Both the position numbers and the translations under genes were made by a program. From NCBI GenBank assembly GCA_027574665.1, contig CM050690.1, positions 34,566,357 through 34,630,356 of the forward strand: a stretch of DNA of 64,000 nt, read 5' to 3'. Origin of the DNA: Rhynochetos jubatus. Taxonomy: Eukaryota > Chordata > Aves > Eurypygiformes > Rhynochetidae. The notes under the pieces were generated by a model. It saw nothing but the letters and a program-made list of their open reading frames with translations. It was not told where the DNA came from and did not search any database. Below are positions 11,851-64,000 of this stretch, in pieces. The stretch's first letter is position 1. Every line of letters begins with the position of its first letter.

Positions 11851-14783
11851 TGGGCACTGTGTGGAGCACACGGCGGCAGGAATGACGCGTAGTGTGCCAT
11901 GCGGCACAGCCTGCCGAACGACGCTCCTTGGGCAGGAGCTTAATAAGGTTTTGGGTGGGTTTTCTTCTTTTCCTCTCTCCTCTTAGAGTTATGGACCGCA
12001 GCCCGTATTTCTGCAGGTGTCGCTTCAGGGGCTTGATGGAGGGAATCTGAGAAATAGGCTGTATGTCAGGAGGGTGGTGTGGTGTTTTTCTTCGGCGTAA
12101 ACTGTTTTCAGTCACAGAGCTTTGTCAGATGTTTAAGGATCCTGACCTGGATGAACTTTTCTTATGCGCACTGACGGCTGTGAGCTTTACGGGGTATGTT
12201 GTGGGCAGAGATGAGGTTCTTCGATGTATCTTCTATGGTGTAAAAACACTATGAAACTTCTGTATAGCCTTGTGGTACGAATGACTTTTTTTTTGGTATC
12301 TGTATTTCTCAGTCACGAGGGAATTGGCTTTCCAACCAGTGCATTCCCTACTAATGATGTTCTTCATTTCACACACGTGTTTCTCTAACCTTCATTTCAT
12401 GAAAAGGCTTTCCTGGTTTGCAGGTAGCTTTCAGTGTATGCCGGTGCTGCGTGTAAGGATGGGTGGCAGGATGCTGCTGATGGGATAGCCCCACCTTCTG
12501 GTTAATCCTTCAGTGAAGTCATACCTGTGACCTAAGTGTTTTTCTGGAAATTGTGTACCTCATGGTGTGCGTTGTGAGTGCAAGTCTGTGTTGGAATACC
12601 CTTTTATTTTTTGACCTGAGGAGTGGCAAGACAATCACTTTTTCTGGCGACCTTCCTGTTTAATGTTAAGATAATCTTATCCCATGCCCCTGTTTCTGCA
12701 AAACAAATTTGTATGTCTCAGTTGACTACTGCGATATTTTTTTTTATGGCAGCATAAATTAAGGGAAGTAGTGTGTTTTTTTTTTTCCAAAGCTTCATAA
12801 AAATAAGTTTCTCCTTTTTTTTTTTTTTTTTTCCTTCAAAAGGGGAGGAAGGGCTCCCAAACCAAGGAATAGTGTTAGCGTGTGAAGGGATACCTGATCT
12901 GTGCCTGTGTGAAGGGATACCCGATCTCAGCTTTCAGTTCAGGTTTTGGAGATGGCCGTGCTTCTACCTAAGTTTTCATATGCAAGAAATTCACAAATTG
13001 TCTTCCAAATGTAAGCTTTTGAACTTGGTAGATTATTCAGTTGTTTTGGTAGTAGAAAGTAACACGCAATCAGCTGGTTGTATTAGTTAGCTTACTGCTG
13101 CTGTGAGAAAGTTCCCTGAAGTTATGTGTGAGAAGCTACAGAGAGGGAAAAACTTGGGAGAAGGCTCTCTGAAGTCCTCTTGGCTTACAGAAGGAGCTTG
13201 CTATTTCACCTCATGTTTAGGTTTTAGTGTAGGGAAAACATTCAGCTTGTCACTCAACAACTTGTCAGTGATGTATCTTATGATTAGAGACTTTGCAGTC
13301 TTTAAAATTCATGGTGATAGTCTGATGGACATATCTAGGAACCACCTGTTTGGGGGCTCTCAGTGTATTAAGTGAAATTTCTCTTTGAATGCCAGTATTT
13401 GCGAGCTGCTTGCTCTTAGGAGGTAGCAATTCATATCGCAGGAACAAATATCTGAAAGAACTGAAAGCTGCTGAAGTCACCCTGGCCCTGGACTGTAACT
13501 GCAGTAATTAAAGTGTTTAAACTCCTTCAGCAACTTATAGGGGGAGTCAGGTTTCTTGGGGTGAGTATGAGAGTGCTGAACAGGGCAGCTGCTTGGTTGA
13601 GTGCTTAGGAGGGATTTATAATGACAGTGTATCTCTGGGTAGGTTTTCAAGCCCTGCCACTATCCACAGCTTAACTGTCCAATATCCTGTGCTAAGCATC
13701 AAGAAGATTATGAACCGTTCAGCGTGTGTCCTGGATACATGGACGATTCAGCATGGTTTACACTTGGAAATACAATTTTGTAACAGTTAAACATAGAAAT
13801 ACTTGAAGTGAGGGAGGGAGGAGGTGAGTACCCAAACATCCTTCCTTTCTTTTGCAACAGGTACAGAGATGAAAGTCCTGAAACTGTCATCCTAAAAACT
13901 TAATACATTAAAAGGCATGTATAAATTTTCACTAACTCTTTAAAAATCCTTACAGTTTATGAGAAGCAGGATGTCCAGGGTTTTGCATACTGTAGGTAGG
14001 TAATACTGTTTTAGTTGCTTCAAATACAATTCATAAGCTAAATGGTACAAATCAAGGTTTTGAAAGTGAGAATGGTTGCTTAGAGTTTTGTGGATTGTGA
14101 GATGATTGTGTTTCTGTGTACTAATAAGGCTGAAGGGCTGCAAGTATATTCGAGTAAATAAATCTACAACATGGAGCCACAGATTCTTTTTCTGTCCCTT
14201 TTTTTTTTTTTTTTTTCTTTTCTTCTGGATTAAAACCAGGCTTGAGGGTTTGGTTTAACTCTGCTGGTGAACTAGCAAGTTGAGGTGTTTGGGTTGAATT
14301 CTTCACAGACTGACCGTAGCCATCAGGCTAAGGTGTAAGCTGAAGAAGCAGTTGGTGGGTTAGGAAAGCACCTCTGACAGTTAGCACTCTATCAATGAAG
14401 CATACCCAAAAGCTGGAGAAAGTTACTGGGTTTCCAGTTCTCATTCAGCTTTTGGTCTAAGGAATTGCTTAGTTTCTGCTATGATTGTCCTTTCCCTCCC
14501 GGCTATTTTTATTGCCCCCTTTTTCCTCCCTGTGCCATTCACCTTCTACCTGATGAAAGGGTTATGCTAGCTGGGCAAGAAGTATCTGACTTTTGCAGTA
14601 TTTCTGTCAACTTAAATCATGCAAGCTTTGAATGTGATACTCTGTGGGCCTGGTGATGGCAAGTTTGTCGTGTCTTGAGGAGTAACCTTAAGCTTGCTGT
14701 GCTGTCAACTTTCTAGGAGCTTCTTTCCAGGCAAGAAATGAAGCACTGTTTTCTTATTTTGCTCTTTTCCCAATAAATGCTGC

Positions 14784-14814
<31 letters not shown>

Positions 14815-17800
14815 ATAGGGGATCACTGTTAGATATTTACAGCTTTTTCTGGCTACGTGTATTAGACTTTGTTTTTACAGTTAAGCAGACTGGTGGTAAT
14901 CGGCTGCATGACATAGTTGGCAAGCTGCGGTACAGGGCTTTGGTGCTGCAGCCTTCTGTGAAGCTTTATGTATGTCATTTTGAATGTCTGATTACATACT
15001 GCAGTTTGTCTAGTTACCTCAGAAAGTCAGCACTTTGCTATAGGGCGGCAGTGGGTAAACTAGTCATCTGACTCTTGTTTCCTACTATACATATTATAGC
15101 AAAGGGTACAAGGAAAAGGCAGTAACTGATTTTTCAGGAGTATTTTTTCTTTGACTAGTAAAGGTTGTTAGGTTTTTAATTCTATTTTGAATTTGAAAAT
15201 TTAACTCTTCTACCAAAAACTTCAGGGATTTTTGCTAATTAGAGGAACTGGTTTGCTTCAGTTATTAAGTAGGGGTGATTTTCTTCCATTTCCACATGAA
15301 GTCTTACAGTTAGATCTGAAAGAAAAGTTTTTCTAGTATCTTGAACAAACTCTTTCTCATTGAAGAAATACTTTTTAAGTACCCTTAGGTACATCATAAA
15401 TTTTTGATGACACTGAGAGCTTTTGTACTGCTGCATATTAAAGTGTAAGGAAAAGATAACTGTTTAGTGTGCACTCAAAGTCATTATATCCTAATTTACA
15501 ATTTAATTTAAGAAAGGCTGGTCCTGAAAATTGTCTCTTTGCATACAAAACATGTAAATGTACAGGTGAATAATCTTACAGGTTTCCCAGGCTTATTATG
15601 ATAGATACACAAAATAAAACTGAAGGTTTGTTTTGTCCCTTCATGGATATGTTTGATATGTGGATTTTGCAACTCATTTGTCTATGATAATAAAATATCT
15701 TCTTACATAGTGAACAGACTCAAAAAATTGTCCTTTCCTTCTAGATAAAGTATACTTGTTAAGAAAATGAGTTTCTGGAAAATAAAAATACAGCAAGTAT
15801 TTAGATTTTTGAGTTGCACTTGCCCTTCCAAGACAGGCATGTTCCATGTTAAAGCGTTTTGGTCAGTTGAAGCATGTGAATTCTGTTTATGCAAACACAG
15901 AATGTCTTCCAGCTTCAGAAGCAGACAGGCTGCCTTTGTTTTCCCTAAGGGAGAGTTCTAATAGCAGGATTGTAGCATGAAAGCTGTGTTTTTATCAGCC
16001 TTCGTGGTCTCGAGAGGTAGGTAGTATGTGTCACACTCTGTACACGTTGCTTCTGAGCATGCCTGGTTTTGTGGCAGAGTCGCTTTGCCCTGTCTGATGA
16101 GTACTGCTCCCTTGGCTTGCCATTAGCTTGCCAGAGACTGGTAGGTTTGTCTCCAAGGCGGTTATTTGAAAACCTGCTTTTCTGGGGACATTTTCCGTTG
16201 CAAGAGCATGGGCTTGATGGTAAGACAGTCTCTTAGAATCCTCAAATATAGATACATGTTTTAAATGTGTATATATAAAAACCTTCCTGTTTCAGTGAAA
16301 ATCTAAAAAGGGGGGAAAAAGGGTAACCCTGAAAGCAGAGCTGCTGTTGGTTAAAATAAGTTTTGAGCCTCAGATGTAAGGTGACTGTGTGTTTAACAAA
16401 TGAGAATTTCTTTCAGATGGGTTGTTACCAAAATGACAAAGTGGTCAAGCACTGACATACTGTAATGGTGACTGTGCGTTTTTTCTTACTGTGTTTGCAA
16501 GTTAGAGTAAGGATTGCAGTTTGGTTTTGTGTCTGCCTTCTCTGCTGTCTATTAGTGATTAATGGGAGATAAATGGGAAAACAGTTTACAGTGGATACAC
16601 TTAACTGCACGTTCTAGTGCAGTTGAGCCACGCATTACTGTACGGAGTTTAATTTGATTTATTTGCTTTTATTTAAAGATGGCTGTTCAGAGCATGTAGG
16701 AATTTTACCTGGATGGCTTGCAATAAATAAGGGCTATACTTACTTTCCCCTGAAATCCACGCATCAGTTTAAGTACCAGAATCTTAAAAGAAGATGTGAG
16801 AAGAGCTATGTGGCGCTGTGTGTAAAGTATTTGGTTAGCAGCATTTACTTTAAATTCCCTCTTCCCCTGATTAGGTGGGTGATGGAGAGTAAATTTGATG
16901 ATTAGGTGGCTTTCTGCTGTAATATGAAGTTGCTGATATTTATGTGGAAATGAAAAGGGAGTTCTCTAAGAGAGAAGACAAACAAGGGAAGTGGGATAGA
17001 CACTGGCCTGATTTTAGTGAAGGGGATTTCTATTTATTTGCTTATTTTTTTGAAACAGATGGCATTTTAGGTTTCTCTTCCCCAAGAGCAGCAGATTTAG
17101 GATTACAAAAGTAAATGAACACCTAAAATGGGAATGGGACACTACATTCTGTAAGAATCAGGTGCCAGTTTTGACTGTGTGTCAGATACAGATAGGAGAG
17201 ACCAAGGTTAAAAAAAAAAAAAAAGAGGGCTTTGTTCGGTGTCCCTAGTGAAGAGTTTGGGCATTTAAGTGTCTCTTAAATGCAGATAATTTACACTCTG
17301 GTCTGCTACCACTGACAGTCAAGGGGCATTAAAAGTGTTTAAAAGGTATGTTTAAATTGAGACTCATGCATCTTCTGCCTTTGCCTTTCTCTCTATCCTT
17401 TATTCAAAATAAGCATAATATTGTTTTAAAATAGCTTGGAAGTGGCTGTTGTTGCATCACCTAGTAAAATGTGAGAGAGATTTTGTTACTTTTGTATGCA
17501 TAAATGTTCCACTACAACTCTCTGGACTGCTGATATACACATTTCTATCTCTTCTTTTTCTCCCTGGTCCTTGTCACTGTGGGTTTCTTATCTGCATTCC
17601 CCCTGACCTGGAGCAATTGCACATTAGTGCTTACTGAAATGCTATCTGGTGAATTTAGGGCAAAACCAATTAAGACCTTACAGTTGAAGATCAGCTCCGT
17701 AGCTGTCTTTCCTTGTACAGCACACTATAATATGTAGATACTATTGGCACTGGCAGACTGTTCATCATCTGTCTGACAGCGGGTCAACACTGCAAGTGAA

Positions 17801-17954
17801 ACGGCACTTGGCTACTTGAATTCAAGAATCTCATGTTTTCCCCCCAAGTAAGACCTGCAACCTGGTTCGAATAATACAAACTTTATAACTTGTGAAATTG
17901 TCTGCCTTGTGGTGGACACAGCTATCCTCTTGTAACTGTTTGTTTTCTTTAAAG
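11475..17954. other. AGTPBP1 intron 1
   Basis: The CpG island tails off by 11.85 kb. After that the intron is AT-rich with T runs near 12773, 12815, 14199 and 14790. A 20-bp unit (TGTGAAGGGATACCTGATCT) is repeated with one difference at 12881 and 12908. No exon or large repeat recognised. Confidence 0.6.
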
Positions 17955-18086
17955 GCCGTCAAGACAGTTTACACTTGAAGGGTACGTGGACAAATCCAGG
18001 ACACCTGTTATCTTGAGTCAAGCTGGAATTCATGTGAAAAGCTGAGCATTTGCTTCCTGGCTGCTGGGAAAAGGTTCTGCTTTCAG
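17955..18086 (+). other. AGTPBP1: AGTPBP1 candidate 5' UTR exon 2
   Basis: A 132-bp segment bounded by a pyrimidine-rich acceptor (TTTTCTTTAAAG) and a strong donor (TTTCAG then GTAAGT). It has no in-frame ATG. Read in the frame that would join the coding exon at 19113 it has one stop at 17976-17978 and is open afterwards. It is more likely an alternative or constitutive 5' UTR exon than coding sequence. Confidence 0.5.
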
Positions 18087-19112
18087 GTAAGTCTCAAAAT
18101 AAGCTTGCTTCAAACTGCTAAAACTGGTTGCAGAGTGGAATTTATTTACCAGTAATAAAAACCCGATTATTTTATGTGCTTAACAACAACAATTTTTGAG
18201 AAGTCTTACAGATTTCTCGGGAAGGTCTGTGTGCTTGGCTGAATTTCTTGCCTTGCATTCTCCAAGAGAACAAGTGCATTGTCTTCTTCATTCTCACCAT
18301 CCATACCTTTGAATATCCTTGTTTTCCTTTACTCTTGTCTTCTACCTTAGAAATAACCACTGTGTGCTTTGGGGACACTGTTTTGTTCTGTGTTTAGATC
18401 ATTTTCTCTTTTTTTCACAGTGGGCCTATTTGTCATTCATACTAGTTCTCAAATGGAAGTACTGAGGTTCAGTTAATGGTCCTGTAGACTGCAACCTTAA
18501 TTGCTTGGAGGCACTGTTTGAGGAAGCAGTGTACCCTGAGGACACTGTGTCCTTAAAAGGATAGGAAAATTGAGTCCTTAGCACGATATGGTTTCTGTCC
18601 AAGAAATGTATTCAGGTCTTGCTTAAATAAGAACACCAAACACTCCATGTTTCTCACTGTGCCTCTAGTCCTAGTTATCCTACAGGTACATGAAATGGCA
18701 GTCAGAAATAAGGATGTTGTGACGTTTCACAACATTGTCAAATAAGTTTAAAGAAGTATATTTACTGGCTTCAGCAAGAGCTGTGTTCAGTAAAATTCTG
18801 TCATGGACTTGAAAATATTGTCTGTCAAGTAACTGATATAAATTTCTGTTTTATTATAATCAGACTTTCTGTGCTCATTAGGACTGAATTGTAATGCAGA
18901 ATCCTACTCCATATTTATATTGCAATAGTATATTTTAAAAGCTAGATCAAGTAGATTGAAGAGAAAAGAGCACGTGACAGTGTGGAGAAATGTAATCAGT
19001 GTGAATTAACTTATTTAACATTTCTAGTGTAGAGACATCCAATATGGTGGTAGCATTTCATTATTAAAGAACAAAAGATGTTGATGATTTGTAGTTATTT
19101 AATATCTTTCAG
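18087..19112. other. AGTPBP1 intron before the first coding exon
   Basis: No repeat or exon recognised. Confidence 0.6.
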
Positions 19113-19151
19113 GTTAACAGAGATGGTGATTTGAAGAATCAGGTTTCCGAT

Positions 19152-62374
<43,223 letters not shown>

Positions 62375-63880
62375 TATTCATCCGAGAGTACTGAGGGACT
62401 TGGCGAAGGAGCTTGCCAAGCTGCTGTCCATCATTTACCAGCAGTGCTGGTTAACAGGGAAGGTCCAGAAGACTGGGGACGTGCCAGTGTGATGGCCATC
62501 TACAAGAAGGGCTGGAAGGAGGATCTGGGGAGCTACAGGCCTGTCAGCCTGCCCTCAGCACTGGGGAAGGTTATGGAGCGGTTCATCTTGAGTGAGCTCA
62601 CATAGCAAGGTGCAAGACAAACAGGGGGTCAGGCCCAGCCAGCATGGGTTCATGAAGGGCAGGTCCTGCTTGACCAACCTGATCTCCTTCTGTGACTGGG
62701 TGACCCGCCTAGTGGATGAGGGCAAGGCTGTGGATGATGTCTACCTGGACTTTAGTAAAGCCTTTGACACTGTATCCCTCAGCATTGTCCAGGAGAAACG
62801 GGTGGCTCATGGCTTAGGCAGATGTACTGCTCGCTGGGTTAAAAACTGGCTGGAGGTCAGAGAACAGAAGGTAGTAGTAAATGGAGTGAAGTCTGGATGG
62901 CAGCCAGTCACAAGTGGTGTCCCGCAGGGCTCAGTTTTGGGGCTGGTGTTGTTTAACATATTTATCAATGATCTGGATGAGGGAATTGAGTGCTCCCTCA
63001 GTAAGTTTGCAGATGACACCAAGGTGGGTGGAAGTGCTGACCTCCTGGAGGGCAGGAAGGCTCTACAGAGGAACCTGGACAGGCTGGACTGATGGGCAGA
63101 GGTCAACTGTATGAGGTTCAACAAGACCAAGTGCTGCATCCTGCATTTAGGTCACAACAACCCCAGGCAGTGCTGCAGGCTTGGGGAAGAGTCAGGCAGG
63201 CTGGAAAGCTGTCAGGCAGAAAAAGACCTGGGGGTGTTGGTTGATGGCCATCTGAACATGAGCCAGCAATGTGCCCAGGTGGCCAAGAAGGCCAATGGCA
63301 TCCTGGCTTGTGTCGGGAACAGTGTGGCCAGCAGGATTAGGGAAGTGATTTTGCTCCTGAACTGGGCAGGCTGCACCTCGAGTATTGTGTTCAGTTTTGG
63401 GCCCCTAACTGCACGAAGGACGTAGAGATGCTGGAGCATGTCCAGAGAAGGGTGACAAAGCTGATGAAGGGTCTGGAGAACAAGTCCGAGGAGCGGCTGA
63501 GGGACCTGCAGTTGTTTAGCCTAAAGAAGAGGAGGCTGAGGGGAGACCTGATCGCTCTCTCCAGCTCCCTGAAATGAGGTTGTAGGGAGACAGGTGCTGG
63601 TCTGTTCTCCTGGGTAACTGGTGATAGGACAAGAGGAAATGGCCTCACGTTGCATCAAGGGAGGTTTAGATGAGATATTAGGAAAAACTTCTCTACTGAA
63701 AGAGTAGTCAGGCATCAGAACAGCCTGCCCAGGGATGTGGTGGAGTCACCATCCCTGGAGGTGTTCAAGGAACATGGTCTAGTGGGTATGGTAGTGTTGG
63801 GTTGATGGTTGGACTAGATGATCTTACAGGTCTTTTCCAACTGTAGTGATTCTGTGATTCTCTGTGTGTGTGATTCTGTA
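62375..63880 (+). mobile_element. 5'-truncated CR1 LINE with reverse transcriptase remnant
   Basis: Plus-strand CR1 of about 1.5 kb. It enters inside the reverse transcriptase region, continues to the 3' UTR and ends in ATTCTGTGATTCTCTGTG-type octamers. It lies on the coding strand of AGTPBP1 in its last intron seen. Confidence 0.92.
62435..63425 (+). pseudogene. CR1 ORF2 reverse transcriptase remnant
   Basis: Contains the LINE RT motifs [27 protein letters not shown] and FADDTK (the catalytic block). It is interrupted by a frameshift near 62600 and an in-frame TGA at 63090-63092, after which the same frame goes on with MRFNKTKC and EKDLGVLVD. The endonuclease part is missing. It cannot make a complete product. 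Confidence 0.92.
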
Positions 63881-64000
63881 TCTGCTCAGTAGCTAAGTTA
63901 CTAAGTTGACAATTCTTAACGCTCTGGATAGGCTTGCAAAAGTAGGCATACTATTGCATATTTCCATTCATGTAATTCATCACTGAAGTATCCACATGTA
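63881..64000. other. AGTPBP1 last intron, right edge
   Basis: Nothing recognised up to the end of the window. Confidence 0.5.

Noticed and set aside
10942..11907. 321-codon open frame on minus in the AGTPBP1 CpG island
   Set aside because: Same artefact of GC richness; several overlapping open frames exist on both strands and none looks like a protein family.
12063..12254. Possible extra AGTPBP1 5' coding exon
   Set aside because: The frame does not resemble the CCP1 N-terminus and convincing splice sites are lacking.

Overview
The window looks like nuclear DNA of a bird. The basis is a vertebrate gene with small exons and clean GT-AG introns, several 3' ends of chicken-repeat-1 (CR1) LINEs, and long terminal repeats (LTRs) that begin TGTGCTGG or TGTGCTAG and end near ACCATGACA, as in avian class III endogenous retroviruses. 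The species cannot be fixed from the sequence. No bacterial-type gene organisation, tRNA, rRNA or CRISPR array was seen.

Two host genes are present, head to head. On the minus strand at the left edge is the 5' end of NAA35, the auxiliary subunit of the NatC N-terminal acetyltransferase. It has a CpG-island promoter (about 3.55-4.65 kb), a probable non-coding first exon, and the first coding exon (2913-3036); the rest lies beyond position 1. On the plus strand is almost all of AGTPBP1 (cytosolic carboxypeptidase 1, Nna1/CCP1), which removes glutamates from polyglutamylated tubulin tails. It has its own CpG island (about 10.93-11.85 kb), one or two 5' untranslated exons and 24 coding exons from 19152 to 61821. 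These encode 1165 codons plus two bases. All junctions keep frame and all catalytic and zinc residues are present. The last coding exon, by comparison with mammals about 60 residues, lies past position 64000.

Layout: 1-2912, NAA35 intron with a CR1 fragment and a solo LTR; 2913-4250, NAA35 first exons and promoter; 4.7-10.9 kb, intergenic with one CR1 fragment; 10.9-19.2 kb, AGTPBP1 promoter and 5' exons; 19.2-29.9 kb, a large intron holding a decayed endogenous retrovirus on the minus strand (gag, protease, RNase H, integrase; reverse transcriptase missing); 29.9-42.1 kb, exons for the N-terminal helical-repeat half and acidic linker; 46.0-55.5 kb, exons for the CCP N-domain and M14 peptidase domain; 55.5-61.7 kb, a long intron with an ancient MIR-like SINE and a solo LTR; 61.7-64 kb, the last exon seen and a 5'-truncated CR1 with a broken reverse transcriptase frame.

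No clearly new biological system was found. The most distinctive unexplained structures are a perfect 21-bp palindrome in the intron between the two zinc-ligand exons, an unclassified GC-rich repetitive block just upstream of coding exon 19, a retroviral insertion whose two LTR regions do not match, and a CR1 copy that ends 32 bp before an exon.
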